Assembly: GCA_945860915.1 (NCBI GenBank)
Contig: CAMARR010000010.1
Coordinates: 47,621 to 111,620, forward strand
Direction of reading: 5' to 3'
DNA from: Candidatus Kuenenia stuttgartensis
GTDB taxonomy: Bacteria; Planctomycetota; GCA-002687715; CAIWVZ01
Length of the DNA stretch: 64,000 bases
Shown here: positions 1 through 9,798 of the stretch, piece by piece
Layout: every line of letters begins with the position of its first letter
Position numbering within the stretch: the stretch's first letter is position 1
Program-made: the position numbers and the translations under genes
The notes under the pieces: generated by a model
What the model saw: only the letters and a program-made list of their open reading frames with translations
What the model was told of the DNA's origin: nothing
The model's database searches: none

Positions 1-1265
1 GTCAGTACCAGAGTGTGAGTGATCGCAATCGCGAGAACCGTGTGAATCAAACGCCGCGGGAGAGTCGCGAGCATTGCGCAGGTAGCCATCCACAGTGGAA
101 TGATCACCGGAGTGAGGTAGCGAAATCCCGTGTTCCACTGCATGCGCGCGTATTGATTCGAGGAGGCGAAAAGAAGGTAGAGCGCGACCATGAGGCAGCC
201 GCGCCGCCATGTCGAGGTGGAAATCAGCGAGCCTTTGCGGGGTGGGAAGAAGCCGAGCAGCAGAAGGGGCGCGAATGGGATTAGTCCAAACCGAGGGTCA
301 ATCAGATTCGCAACAAGAAGGTCAGGCGAAGGAAGGTCAAATCCACGCCACCCGAGGTTTGTGAAGTTGGCGTCGGTCATCCAACGCGCGGGCGGAAGCC
401 ACGGGTTGCCGAAACAGAGCCATTGGGCGTGAAACTGAACGGCAAGGCCCGGCAATGAAGCAGCCACGAGAATCGACGCGAAACGGAGCCGATCCTTCCA
501 ACGGGTCTCAGATGCAGTGAGGATCAGCAGTCCGGCCCACAACGCAGTCATCGCGCCACTGTAGTCACACATCATTGCGACGCCCGAGAACAACCCCGCA
601 GTAATGACCCGGCGAGAAGTGAAGGCGATTCGGCCACTAGAAGACTCGAGTGCAATCCAAACCCCGAGGGTCGCATAGGCGACGAAGAGATTGTGATTGA
701 GAGTCGCTCCGCGGAAAAGCAAGGGAGTAGCGACAATACCGGCGAATCCGAGCCAGGTAGCCAGCGAAGGGGAAAGACCCCTATCCCGTAGATGCGTCGC
801 CATCGCAATAGACGCCAAGGCGGCGAGTGGTCCGAGCAATAGGGCAGCAATTACGAGAGTCGAGACCCCGAAACGAAGGTCAAGGCCCCTTTCTCTCGCT
901 AGTCGGTACATCCTCTCGCGGTTTGGGAAGGGCGTTGAGTAACTCGCGTCAATCGACCCACTGTTCGAATTCAACTTGGATTTGGAGATCGCCTCCACGC
1001 GATCGAGGAGGGGAGACGCGATCCAAAGTGGGATCGCTGCGATTGCGGAGCTGCCGATGTTGTTGTTGATGTACCAGTGGCCATCGGTATGCAAGAAGAT
1101 GTCGCTATGGAAGCCCGCGTAGCGGTCGCACTGCCACGCGGTGCCATCGACAACGGCGAATGCAGGGTAGTGCTCTCTCGTGATGTTAGTCGCCATCACA
1201 AGGACAGTGGCGATCCAGACCGCGATGGCGAGTCGCCAACGTCGAATATCAGGCGCCTCGCTCAC
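1..1265 (-). CDS. Polytopic membrane protein, GT-C/mannosyltransferase-like (3' end outside window)
   Basis: The reading frame is open from a GTG at 1265 to the window edge (about 421 residues seen), so the C-terminus is missing. The GTG overlaps the stop of the upstream glycosyltransferase gene as GTGA, which indicates translational coupling. After one N-terminal membrane segment comes a polar loop containing HTDGHWYINNN, followed by several hydrophobic segments and a motif RGATLNHNLFV. This layout resembles multi-spanning glycosyltransferases of the C superfamily, which use polyprenyl-phosphate sugars at the outer face of the inner membrane. The specific substrate is unknown, and a function outside glycan transfer cannot be excluded. 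Confidence 0.6.
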   Translation of the reverse strand, partial: MSEAPDIRRWRLAIAVWIATVLVMATNITREHYPAFAVVDGTAWQCDRYAGFHSDIFLHTDGHWYINNNIGSSAIAAIPLWIASPLLDRVEAISKSKLNSNSGSIDASYSTPFPNRERMYRLARERGLDLRFGVSTLVIAALLLGPLAALASIAMATHLRDRGLSPSLATWLGFAGIVATPLLFRGATLNHNLFVAYATLGVWIALESSSGRIAFTSRRVITAGLFSGVAMMCDYSGAMTALWAGLLILTASETRWKDRLRFASILVAASLPGLAVQFHAQWLCFGNPWLPPARWMTDANFTNLGWRGFDLPSPDLLVANLIDPRFGLIPFAPLLLLGFFPPRKGSLISTSTWRRGCLMVALYLLFASSNQYARMQWNTGFRYLTPVIIPLWMATCAMLATLPRRLIHTVLAIAITHTLVL

Positions 1266-2500
1266 AGTGAGATGCCCTTGGCCGATGCAATCCCACGAAT
1301 CATCGCGAAGTAGTCGCGGAAGTGGGCTTCCTTCGTGAATCGCTCCAAATAGTGGGCAAAGCCGGACTCTCCCATTTTCTTGCGGAGTTCCGGGTTTCGC
1401 GTCAATTGGTCCATCGCCGCCTCAAGTTCCGCATCCGTGTCGTATGCCAAGCCGCCCGCGGCATCGGCCACGATGTCGGGAGGCGCACCGAGATTCCTGA
1501 CGATGGAAGGAGTCTTTGCAGCAAACCCCTCAATGATGATCTGTCCAAGGACTTCGTAGCAAATTGATGGCACAACAACGGCGGTCGCACGCTCATAAAG
1601 GCGATGTAGGACATGCCTCGGTTGATTTCCGAGGAAACGGACGTTCGGAAGGGCTGCGAATTGCCGTCTGAGTTCCGTGCCATGGAGCCCTTCACCAGCT
1701 ATCAAGAGCCGAAAATCTGGGCGACGCGCCATCACGGGAAGAAGCGTATGGACGCCCTTCAAGATCTCTAGGCGTCCGACGTAAAGGAAATATGGCCCCG
1801 ACTCTGTCGCGAGAATGGACTCAGCCGCTTGCCGTTGTTCCAGCGGCTCTTCCGGGAGTTCCGGTAGGAAGTAGGGGATGACTTTCATCGACACGGGAAG
1901 CTCGGCTTCATGACGTCGTCGAGTGAATGCTGATGGAGAAATCATGCCATCTACATTCTTGAGCTCGCGTTCGATCATTCCGGTTATGCGCCATGCTTGT
2001 GGCGGGCGCTTGTGCGCAAGAACACATCGCAGACAGTCCTTCGTGACGCACGGCTCTTTGTTGTACTTAAGGAGCACATGTGTCGGACACACGAGCCAGT
2101 GTTCGTGGGTTGTGTAAAGGCGGATGCCGCGACCCATTCGTAAAACGCGCGGACCACCCACGAGTGAGATGTTGTGCCAGTGCACCACGTCGTGTCCGCG
2201 ATCGAGGATTTTCTTGAGCGCTCGCGATTTGAGCCACGGCGCACCCGTGGCCTGAGTCAGAATCGGAGACAGTGCACCAAACGGACTCTTGAGCGGGAAT
2301 GTCGTGACGTTCGGGTGATTAACCACGGGGGGCATCGGTTTGCCGCCGAGTAGGCGATACGAATCCGTGCAATGAACGACGTCCACGCGGTGCCCATCCT
2401 CGGCCAATGCGTTGGCGAGTCGGTAGATGAAAATCCCGTCCCCGCCGAAGTTCTCAGGCGGGAAAAAGGTCGTCACCATGCAAAATGACAAAGGGCGCAT
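1262..2500 (-). CDS. Glycosyltransferase family 4 protein
   Basis: 412 residues starting at the ATG at 2500. A longer frame exists, but the N-terminal strand MRPLSFCMVTTFFPP with FGGDG directly after it is the usual GT4 beginning. The N-terminal Rossmann domain carries a cysteine-rich insertion around residues 145-180 (CPTHVLLKYN, then CVTKDCLRC) that is seen in a subset of GT4 enzymes. The C-terminal donor-binding domain has YVGRLEILKG and the E-x7-E-type segment EVLGQIIIEGF. It probably transfers a nucleotide-sugar residue to a lipid-linked glycan in the cytoplasm. The downstream membrane protein overlaps it by 4 bp. Confidence 0.85.
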   Translation of the reverse strand: MRPLSFCMVTTFFPPENFGGDGIFIYRLANALAEDGHRVDVVHCTDSYRLLGGKPMPPVVNHPNVTTFPLKSPFGALSPILTQATGAPWLKSRALKKILDRGHDVVHWHNISLVGGPRVLRMGRGIRLYTTHEHWLVCPTHVLLKYNKEPCVTKDCLRCVLAHKRPPQAWRITGMIERELKNVDGMISPSAFTRRRHEAELPVSMKVIPYFLPELPEEPLEQRQAAESILATESGPYFLYVGRLEILKGVHTLLPVMARRPDFRLLIAGEGLHGTELRRQFAALPNVRFLGNQPRHVLHRLYERATAVVVPSICYEVLGQIIIEGFAAKTPSIVRNLGAPPDIVADAAGGLAYDTDAELEAAMDQLTRNPELRKKMGESGFAHYLERFTKEAHFRDYFAMIRGIASAKGISL

Positions 2501-2583
2501 GAGAATTGGGGGCTCGTTGACGATCAGGGAATGATACCTCCGCGTTCTCAGACTAGACTTGGGGCACACCGACTTCACCGTTC

Positions 2584-3327
2584 ATGTTCAGTCTTCCCGT
2601 ACTCACATTCCATGCGCTCGCAGCGACGTCGCACGTCGTCGCGTGGCCAGAGGCTGCTTTTGATGCCATGGTTTTGAGGCTGGCCCGCCGCGGCAGAACA
2701 CCGCAGGGACTCGACGCGATAGAGGCCTGCCAAGCTGGGAGATCGGTCGCCAAAGGCGGGTATTTGGTCACCTTTGACGATGGTTACGAGTCGGTGGTCG
2801 CGGCACATGCGTCGTGTCGTCGGGTCGGGGGGCGAATTGTGCTCTTCCTCGCGACGTCCCTCCCGGAGTCGAACCCCATATTTCCTGGCGAAACTGAGTG
2901 CCCGGTACAGGCTGCAGTCACCTGGAGCGAGCTTCGCGAATTGGTGAAGGACGGTGCCGAGGTGGCATCTCATGGGCACCGCCACGTTGACCTGCGAAAG
3001 CTCTCGGATTTTGAAATCGAACATGAACTGATAAATGCAAAGGCGGCGCTCCGCGACTATCTTGGGGTAGCGCCTCGGGCCTTCGCCTATCCGTTCGGGG
3101 CGGTGAACGCACGAGTTCGAGGCATCGTCGGCGCGCACCACGCGTTGGCCTTCGGAACACGACTCGGTGCGGTGACTGCCGAATCCGACGCGCTGGACAT
3201 GCCGAGGCTCGAAGCGCACTATTTTCGGCACCTTTCGACTCGCGGCGATCTTGATGGAATTGCTGTGCAGGCATACATCGGGGTCCGGCGAGTATTGCGG
3301 GCCGTGCGCGGGAGTTTTCACGGGTGA
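2584..3327 (+). CDS. Polysaccharide deacetylase (NodB homology, CE4)
   Basis: 247 residues. The three NodB signatures are in order: TFDDGYES (catalytic and metal-binding Asp pair, about residues 63-70), SHGHRHVDL (the metal-binding H-x3-H, about residues 128-136) and FAYPFG (about residues 164-169). CE4 enzymes remove N- or O-acetyl groups from polysaccharides using a divalent metal. No signal peptide is evident, so it may act on a cytoplasmic lipid-linked precursor. The gene is divergent from the GT4 gene and overlaps the following GT2 gene by GTGA, so both likely modify the same glycan. Confidence 0.85.
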   Translation: MFSLPVLTFHALAATSHVVAWPEAAFDAMVLRLARRGRTPQGLDAIEACQAGRSVAKGGYLVTFDDGYESVVAAHASCRRVGGRIVLFLATSLPESNPIFPGETECPVQAAVTWSELRELVKDGAEVASHGHRHVDLRKLSDFEIEHELINAKAALRDYLGVAPRAFAYPFGAVNARVRGIVGAHHALAFGTRLGAVTAESDALDMPRLEAHYFRHLSTRGDLDGIAVQAYIGVRRVLRAVRGSFHG

Positions 3328-4349
3328 CTCAACGCGCATCCATCATCATGCCTGCTTATGGCGGAGGCCCTGCCTTTGCGCGGGCGCTAGCTGCGATTGC
3401 GCCCGCGATCGACTCCGGACACGAGATCATCATTGTGGACGATGCCACGCCCGGCGGCCTGCGTAACGCCTTGCCTCCTGGGGCTCGGCTAATTGTCCGC
3501 GAGCGCAACGGTGGCCCCGGCGCAGCACGGAATGATGGGGTCGCTGCTGCGACTCATCCGACCGTCATCTTTATCGATGCTGATGTTGAGGTTCGGCCGG
3601 ACACGATCGAGCGAATCGCAGAGAAGATGGCCGGGCCAAGTGCGCCTGCGGCCCTATTCGGATCATACGACGATGATCCATCGGAGCGCACCCTCGTCTC
3701 AAGATTCAGGAATCTTCTGCATCACTGGGTGCATCAACATGGCAACCACGAGGCGTCGACATTCTGGGCGGGATGTGGCGCAATCAAGACCGATGTGTTT
3801 CGGCAAGTGAATGGCTTCGACATCGAGACCTTCAAGCAGCCGAGCGTTGAGGACATCGATTTAGGGTATCGATTGCGCGAACTCGGTTTGAGAATCGAAC
3901 TTGATCCCACAATTCTTGTCAAACATCTTAAGAAGTGGACGTTGATCGAAACGATCCGAGTTGATGTCTTTCGCCGCGCGATTCCCTGGACAAGGCTGAT
4001 GGCGGCACAGCCGGCGATGACCTCAGATCTCAATGTCAGAGGATCGCAACGCATCTCAGGAGGACTCGCGTCGCTGGCGCTTGCTTTCGCTTTGGCGCTA
4101 CCGTGGTCCATCGCGCTGGGGGTGTCATATTCGGTCGTCGCCATAGCCGCTGGTTTGGCGCTTGTCGGAGTAGCTCTGTGCAATTTGGGGTTTCTTGGTT
4201 TTTTGGCTTCACGCGGAGGAGCCCCGCTTCTGACCGTCGGCTTCCTACTTTACGTACTGTATTTTGTCTACAGCACGATCGCATTCGTTGTTGCTAAGAT
4301 CGGGCTTGCCACGGGAGTCCTGAGCCCTATCGGGAGCACGCGCACATAG
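3324..4349 (+). CDS. Glycosyltransferase family 2 protein with C-terminal membrane segments
   Basis: 341 residues from a GTG that overlaps the deacetylase stop. The GT-A fold shows IIIVDDATP (nucleotide binding), NGGPGAARNDG, the DxD-type FIDADVEV (about residues 93-100), and the acceptor-side motif VEDIDLGYRL, which corresponds to the usual ED/QxxRW region. Residues from about 240 onward contain three to four hydrophobic helices, so the enzyme is membrane anchored with its catalytic domain facing the cytoplasm. It likely elongates a lipid-linked glycan in the same pathway as its coupled deacetylase. Confidence 0.88.
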   Translation: MTQRASIIMPAYGGGPAFARALAAIAPAIDSGHEIIIVDDATPGGLRNALPPGARLIVRERNGGPGAARNDGVAAATHPTVIFIDADVEVRPDTIERIAEKMAGPSAPAALFGSYDDDPSERTLVSRFRNLLHHWVHQHGNHEASTFWAGCGAIKTDVFRQVNGFDIETFKQPSVEDIDLGYRLRELGLRIELDPTILVKHLKKWTLIETIRVDVFRRAIPWTRLMAAQPAMTSDLNVRGSQRISGGLASLALAFALALPWSIALGVSYSVVAIAAGLALVGVALCNLGFLGFLASRGGAPLLTVGFLLYVLYFVYSTIAFVVAKIGLATGVLSPIGSTRT

Positions 4350-4356
4350 ACGCGGC

Positions 4357-4830
4357 CTAGCGGCTCCGCGCCAGAGACTTCGCAAGGAGAAATAGCGCGA
4401 GTCCGATCGCGGCGCCTGTCAGCGCGTCGGTGCTTCGCTCATCTAAATACACCTTCGTGAGATATGAGAACGGAATCATGGCAGCCGACATCCATCGATA
4501 GCTCCTCGGCATGGGGGCGAACGCCCAAAATGCGCCAAGCAGCGCGTGACCAGAAAATGGCCAATCCGAAAAGTAGCGACCGGCGGTAAGGGTCAATGCG
4601 AGCGCGTTGATTAGGAGCCAGATTCGGCCTTCGTCGGTCTTCCTTCTCCACCAAATCTCAAGGGAAACAGGACAGGAAAGCACGATGATGGGCCAGTGGT
4701 AGACCATAGCTCGCAACGGATAGGTAAAGCTCACGACGATCCAGACGGCTGACGCAATCGCGACAGTTAAAGTCAACGCAGTGACGACTCGTATTGGTGG
4801 CGAGGGTGGACTGTCGGTCAACGTGCTCAT
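4357..4830 (-). CDS. Small membrane protein, PAP2-like but degenerate
   Basis: 157 residues from the ATG at 4830, which overlaps the stop of the upstream membrane protein as ATGA; a longer frame to 4851 would overlap that gene further. There are about four to five hydrophobic helices. The segment DWPFSGHALLGAF resembles the PSGH block of PAP2 phosphatases, and STDALTGAAIG resembles the D-x3-G end of the third block. The expected catalytic His four residues before that Asp is Glu. If related to PAP2 it is probably not a normal phosphatase. The assignment is weak. Confidence 0.5.
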   Translation of the reverse strand: MSTLTDSPPSPPIRVVTALTLTVAIASAVWIVVSFTYPLRAMVYHWPIIVLSCPVSLEIWWRRKTDEGRIWLLINALALTLTAGRYFSDWPFSGHALLGAFWAFAPMPRSYRWMSAAMIPFSYLTKVYLDERSTDALTGAAIGLALFLLAKSLARSR

Positions 4831-6818
4831 CTCCCTGTGAGTCGTTGCCACCAGATTTTTAGGTCAACGTCGCAATCGACTCCAACCTTTGGCTCGGAAA
4901 GCGGGAAAAGGCGATTCTGGGGGACTCGAAGCGATCGCGCGACCGGAGTCACAGGGTACGGGATCGAGCGACGATCCTTCATAGCTTCAGAATCAAAGTG
5001 GGCGCCTGTCGCGTCAAGACGGACTAAATCGCCGGTGCCTGGATCCGTGGCGTGTGCATAGATCGCGGGAAGAATCGGCACCATCGTGACGATGCCAGAA
5101 TCCGAGGATTCTGTGGGACTGAACGGGCTCCTGACGACTGCGGCAGCGTGATTAGCTGCCAAAAGCCATGCGCGGTGCGACTCCGTCGATAGAAGAGTTC
5201 CTCGTCCCGAGGAAAACGCTGACCAACCGAGACGCGGTGGGAACGGGCTTCGAAGGTACGACGGAAGAGCGTCGTCGGGTGTTATGGACGCGCGGTCGAC
5301 CGAGATCGCTGCGCCAAGGTCACGCGCCTTCGATGGCGCTTGTCGGTACGTTTGAGCACCAAGGAAGACGGCAATGAGCAGACCGAGCAGCAGGAAGAAG
5401 CGGTCGAGGAGCCGTGCATCGGCCAACAACGCGGCAGTGGCGAGCCAAACAAGCGAAACCGCAGGCATCATGTGATGGGGCGCGAATCCTCGCGTAATTG
5501 TAAACAGACCAGCACATGCGGCCGCGGCGATGCCAACAGACTTGATTGTCTTTGGTACCGAACTTCTCATGCAGCGTGCAGCAACGAGGATCGCTCCTCC
5601 TCCCGAGGCGGCAATGACCCAAAACCAGCGGCCTTGATCTTGGAATGTCAGCGCACGAAGGCGAGTCTTAAGCCCGCCAGAGGCCAAAAATTCATCTGAT
5701 CCAGGGCGGATGGCGGTGACAAGGTAATTCTCAATCAGCATGACCACGATCACACTTGCGAGGAGTGCGACTAGAAGGCGAAGCAACTTGTACCGAACGT
5801 CGATGGGACGCATGGCGACAAGGGCAAAACCGACAGCAGCAGCGACCAGCGGACCTGATGGGCGAGCTAGCGCGCAAAGTGTTGCGATCGCGACGACCTC
5901 CAACATGCTCCCGCTAAAGCACGCCCCGACAAGAGCGATCAGCAGGGCTGCGCCGACTGCATCCCAAGCAGCGGGAGACGACGGGTCTGTGATATGCAGG
6001 TCGAAGGAAGCGTGAAGTGCGAGCAGCAGCAACCCGATGGTCACAACAGCAGGCAAACCTAGCCCCATTGAGAACGAGCGGCCGAGGATCCTCTCCGCGG
6101 AGCGATGCGCAACGGCAGTGACGACTGGCGCGGCCACGATCAGAAGAAAACGCGGAGTGGACTCCGCGTCGCCGACGAGCGGAAACAACGCATGGATCAG
6201 GTAGGCTTGAAGCCATCCACCAGAACCTAGGCCCGCCCCGCCGGTTGGCGTCAGGAAAAGAGGGAACGGGTTTAAGTCAAGACCTCGACCTAGCACATAG
6301 GACTCGAGTCCATCCGAAGAGAACTCTCGACTCCAAAGCGCTGGGCCAAGGCCACAGGCCAACATCCCTGCGACGCCAAGGAGCGCGGCTAATTCGCTTC
6401 TCGCGGACAGAATCGCCCCGGGCTTCCGCATTCGAAAAGCCCACGCAATTGCGGGGAGCGCCAAGGTCCATCCAGCCTCAATCGCCGAGCGACTCTCCGC
6501 AGAGACTCCGGTCATCATCGCACCGCTGGCGAGTCCGGTTCCGACATGCCAAATCGCGGACCAGAAGCCTGCTCCCACGACCCAATCGACCAAAGTCATC
6601 GAGTCTTTTCGCAACGCCGAGATGGCCAATCCTGGCGCAAGAAATGCCACCGTCACGAAGCACGCAATAGCCGGCCCCGCGAGTGTATGCGCTGCCCAGG
6701 GAGGGAAGTGTGATGACGGACATGGCCATAGCCAGCTGGCGCTCGGGAGCGACAGCGCGAAGGCCGTCGCCGCAGTCACAATGGCGAGACAACGCGATTG
6801 ATCGAGGGTCTTCGTCAT
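4827..6818 (-). CDS. Large polytopic membrane protein of unknown function
   Basis: 663 residues with roughly a dozen hydrophobic helices spread from residue 10 to about 500, followed by an approximately 160-residue soluble C-terminal region that is probably extracytoplasmic. The general form (N-terminal helices, a short loop with SDGLESYVLGRG, and many central helices) is that of glycan polymerases or GT-C transferases, but no defining catalytic motif is clear. It is coupled by 4-bp ATGA overlaps to both the upstream and downstream membrane proteins, so these three proteins are made together. Confidence 0.55.
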   Translation of the reverse strand: MTKTLDQSRCLAIVTAATAFALSLPSASWLWPCPSSHFPPWAAHTLAGPAIACFVTVAFLAPGLAISALRKDSMTLVDWVVGAGFWSAIWHVGTGLASGAMMTGVSAESRSAIEAGWTLALPAIAWAFRMRKPGAILSARSELAALLGVAGMLACGLGPALWSREFSSDGLESYVLGRGLDLNPFPLFLTPTGGAGLGSGGWLQAYLIHALFPLVGDAESTPRFLLIVAAPVVTAVAHRSAERILGRSFSMGLGLPAVVTIGLLLLALHASFDLHITDPSSPAAWDAVGAALLIALVGACFSGSMLEVVAIATLCALARPSGPLVAAAVGFALVAMRPIDVRYKLLRLLVALLASVIVVMLIENYLVTAIRPGSDEFLASGGLKTRLRALTFQDQGRWFWVIAASGGGAILVAARCMRSSVPKTIKSVGIAAAACAGLFTITRGFAPHHMMPAVSLVWLATAALLADARLLDRFFLLLGLLIAVFLGAQTYRQAPSKARDLGAAISVDRASITPDDALPSYLRSPFPPRLGWSAFSSGRGTLLSTESHRAWLLAANHAAAVVRSPFSPTESSDSGIVTMVPILPAIYAHATDPGTGDLVRLDATGAHFDSEAMKDRRSIPYPVTPVARSLRVPQNRLFPLSEPKVGVDCDVDLKIWWQRLTGR

Positions 6819-8410
6819 GGGCTCGTTATCGCGTCGGGCCTAGTATCGCCACGATCGGCGAGGAGTGCGAGAAGCAGCATAGGAAGAGCCCATTCAACGT
6901 ACGATCCGCCCGCGTGGGTCTTCCAAAGCTGAACCACACAGGGCATGGCTGCCGAGAGGGCTGCCAAGCGCCCATCTCGTGATCGATATCCAGCCCAAAG
7001 CCCAAGCACCGATGTGATCACGACGAGAAGGAAGGTCGGCTTTGTCAGCGAGCCTCCAAATGAGAACAGCGGGTGGTGCCACGAAGATGCGAGGTCGGGA
7101 TGGACTCCCCAGAAAGAGAATGGACTGGATCCGTACTGATCCATCCCTTCTTGGTGTTCAAGCGTTGATCGGAAGAAGAGACCAACGGCGCTTTCACCTG
7201 GAGCAGTTTTTGTTGACAAGATGACCCACGCAGCAAGGACGAGGCCTGTCGCGGCGAATCCGGCGACGTATGAAAGTGCGGCGCGCCGGTTTCTACCGAA
7301 GTAGTGACCAATCCAAAGCGGTACAAGGAAGGCGGGCCAGTAGACTGTGCCCGCGCCCAGTGCCATCAGCATGCCGGCAAGCCAAGGACGATTCAGCGAG
7401 GCCATTGCGAGCGCAACGAAGGCGGCGGGTGTCAAATGCGACACATATCCGACGCCACAAATCGCAGCATCGCGACCGCCGAGACCAAGCACGTACGCGC
7501 TTGAGGCGAAGAGTGTAACCATCAACCAAGCGGTGGCAGTGTCCGCCATACGACGGGCCGCGATGAACAATCCGACGCAAACGCCAATGAGTGAGAGGGC
7601 GGCGACCCACTTGGTCGCACCCATGTCTGGCCGAACATATCTGGACGTGTCCATCGGTCGTGCGTCGGCGGCGTTCGGGAATGTAGCGCCGCCGGAGACC
7701 GCCAGCTGGGCTAGAGCATGAAGTCCATAAAGAACAGGCCCATACGTTGCAGCAGCGCCACCACGAAGCGCCGAATCGCCGTACGGAAGTGTGCCCGTCT
7801 CGATCCAGCGTTGGGCGCCCAAGTTCGAGTAGACGCCGCAATCGTCTGGAGTCCGAACAGCCGTCGCGGTGAGGGCACATGCGACTGCCACACCTGCCGC
7901 CATTTTTGCCCAGGATTCTGGAATGGGTGGCCGCCAAGGGGTGCCCTCGGGGCGACGGGCACCGAGCCAACCCACGATCGCCCAGATTGCCGTCGCCACA
8001 TACAGAGAGGTGAACGCCAGGGTGAATGCGGCTCGTCGATTAAGGTCGTTCCCGAAGAACTGCATCGGGACGAGTCCGGTCAGCGGAATCGCCGGCCCGA
8101 CTAGCAGCGCGGCGAGGAGAACACCCTTCATTCGATTGCGGCAGCCTGCGATCACCAGGCAGGACGTAGTCAAGAGTCCAATCGCTAGGGAAAGACCGTC
8201 GCCTGGAAGACCCTTCCGGACAAAATGACCACCCCAGTTCTTGAGTGCAGACCACGAAGCCCAAGCCGACGGAGGAAGGGCAGACTTCGCTGGAATTGCT
8301 TCGTGGTAAATGCCCCCCGGAACGTTCGACTGGTGACGCGACGTTGGCTCTTGGGCGAACGTCGTTACCGCGAGCAGGCACATGGCAAGTGCGATTCCAA
8401 TACGAGCCAT
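6815..8410 (-). CDS. Polytopic membrane protein with N-terminal signal-like helix
   Basis: 531 residues from the ATG at 8410; the frame extends upstream to 8476, but that start would overlap the radical SAM gene. The N-terminus is a clear signal-like helix ending TTFAQ, followed by a short polar segment with SRHQS and about ten further hydrophobic helices. The loop around residues 190-240 contains RTPDDCGVYSNLG and RWIETGTLPYGD. This Asp-containing first loop is typical of GT-C-type membrane glycosyltransferases such as the PMT/ArnT group. The acceptor and donor are unknown. Confidence 0.6.
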   Translation of the reverse strand: MARIGIALAMCLLAVTTFAQEPTSRHQSNVPGGIYHEAIPAKSALPPSAWASWSALKNWGGHFVRKGLPGDGLSLAIGLLTTSCLVIAGCRNRMKGVLLAALLVGPAIPLTGLVPMQFFGNDLNRRAAFTLAFTSLYVATAIWAIVGWLGARRPEGTPWRPPIPESWAKMAAGVAVACALTATAVRTPDDCGVYSNLGAQRWIETGTLPYGDSALRGGAAATYGPVLYGLHALAQLAVSGGATFPNAADARPMDTSRYVRPDMGATKWVAALSLIGVCVGLFIAARRMADTATAWLMVTLFASSAYVLGLGGRDAAICGVGYVSHLTPAAFVALAMASLNRPWLAGMLMALGAGTVYWPAFLVPLWIGHYFGRNRRAALSYVAGFAATGLVLAAWVILSTKTAPGESAVGLFFRSTLEHQEGMDQYGSSPFSFWGVHPDLASSWHHPLFSFGGSLTKPTFLLVVITSVLGLWAGYRSRDGRLAALSAAMPCVVQLWKTHAGGSYVEWALPMLLLALLADRGDTRPDAITSP

Positions 8411-8433
8411 GACGCGATGGTATCCGACTATGC

Positions 8434-9798
8434 TCAGGCTGTGACTAGGTTGTAGAACAGTTTCGCCTGCCTCCAAAGACTACGGAAGTCGCCTTTGATG
8501 AGACGGCCCGCGACGTAAGAGGGGCGTGCGTAGTAGTGAATATAGGCTCGTCGTGTCATCCGCTTCCAGTCGGCGAGTGAGAATCGACCTTCGACGGCCT
8601 CCGGGAAGAGCGAGTCGTCAGAGAATCTGAGCGATGGGTCCTTCTTTACTTGTTCGTGAAGCTCAGTCCCCGGGTAAGGGGCTGCGATGTGGAACAACGG
8701 GTAATCAGGCGCCAATTCCTTGGCAAATTCCTCGATGTCAACCATGTCCTCCTGAGTGGATTCTGGGAATCCGATCATGAAGAAACACGCGGACCGGATC
8801 CCGGACTCCTTGGTCAGGGCCATGCCTCGGCGAATGGCATCCATGGTGATGCCCTTGTTGACTTTCGAGAGCATTCTGTCGCTTCCGGCTTCAACACCAA
8901 AGTGAATGAGAGTGCAGCCCGCCCGTTTCATCTTCTCAAGGACTTCGGCATCAACCAGATCGAAACGCGTTTGACAGCACCAAGTGAGTGGAAGTTTACG
9001 CTCAATGAGCCAGTCGCAGAGCTCCATGACCTGCTTCCGAAGCACAGTGAATTCCAAATCAATGAAGTACGCCGTACGTACTCCAAATTGGGTCACCGCT
9101 ACTTCAATTTCGCGGGTGAGCCGATCCACGCTTTGCTTGCGAACTCCATTGCCATAGGTATCTAGCAGGCAGAAGGTGCATTCTGACGCGCAGCCACGCG
9201 ACATCTCAAAAAGAGTGAAGGCGTTGCCCATGACCTCGTACTCGTACAAGTGCATCGGCAAAAGATCGAGGGCGGGAAGTGGAAGTTCGTCCATGCGGAC
9301 TCCCTTGCCCGGGGGGTTGGAGACCGGCCCGTCGGGACCATTCCATGTGACGCCGGCAACTGCCGAGAGTAGCGCGCCCTTTGCGATCTCTTGGATCGCA
9401 CCCTCGGGCTCTCCCTGAACGACCGCCTCCGCTTGAGTCTGCTTGAGGATCTCAACAGGAAGCACTGTCCCGTGACTCCCCATGACCACCAAACGCGAGA
9501 CCTTGCGCCGGATGGCCTCGGTGGTTTCAAGGAATGGGACGAGATCGAGGTGGGGGCACTGCCATCGATCAAGACTTGTCGACGTGATGAAGACGATGTC
9601 GGCGCCTGCGCATCGATCTGCAGTGGCCTCGCTCGTCAACTGCTCCGCGTTTGCGTCGACAATGGATACATCGTGACCTTCTGCCCGGAGAATTGAGGCC
9701 GATGTGGCGAGGTCCAAGGGGGTCCACGTGCGGTTATAGATGCGTCCCTTCTTTCCGACGAGTCGGATCTGGAACGGATTGACCAACACGGCTTTCAT
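8434..9798 (-). CDS. B12-binding domain radical SAM protein
   Basis: 454 residues. The N-terminal part (about 1-150) is a cobalamin-binding Rossmann-like domain starting VLVNPFQIR with TPLDLATSAS. The radical SAM core follows with the 4Fe-4S cluster motif CASECTFC (C-x3-C-x2-C, about residue 207) and a Gly-rich SAM site at HFGVEAGSD. The family catalyses methylations or rearrangements on unactivated carbons, for example in lipid or antibiotic biosynthesis. Here the gene overlaps a GT2 gene by 4 bp and sits upstream of membrane glycan genes, which suggests modification of a lipid carrier or sugar. That role is an inference. Confidence 0.88.
   Translation of the reverse strand: MKAVLVNPFQIRLVGKKGRIYNRTWTPLDLATSASILRAEGHDVSIVDANAEQLTSEATADRCAGADIVFITSTSLDRWQCPHLDLVPFLETTEAIRRKVSRLVVMGSHGTVLPVEILKQTQAEAVVQGEPEGAIQEIAKGALLSAVAGVTWNGPDGPVSNPPGKGVRMDELPLPALDLLPMHLYEYEVMGNAFTLFEMSRGCASECTFCLLDTYGNGVRKQSVDRLTREIEVAVTQFGVRTAYFIDLEFTVLRKQVMELCDWLIERKLPLTWCCQTRFDLVDAEVLEKMKRAGCTLIHFGVEAGSDRMLSKVNKGITMDAIRRGMALTKESGIRSACFFMIGFPESTQEDMVDIEEFAKELAPDYPLFHIAAPYPGTELHEQVKKDPSLRFSDDSLFPEAVEGRFSLADWKRMTRRAYIHYYARPSYVAGRLIKGDFRSLWRQAKLFYNLVTA

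Noticed and set aside
4827..8410. Calling the large membrane proteins O-antigen polymerase or ligase
   Set aside because: They have many helices but lack a defining motif; only a general GT-C-like membrane protein can be supported.
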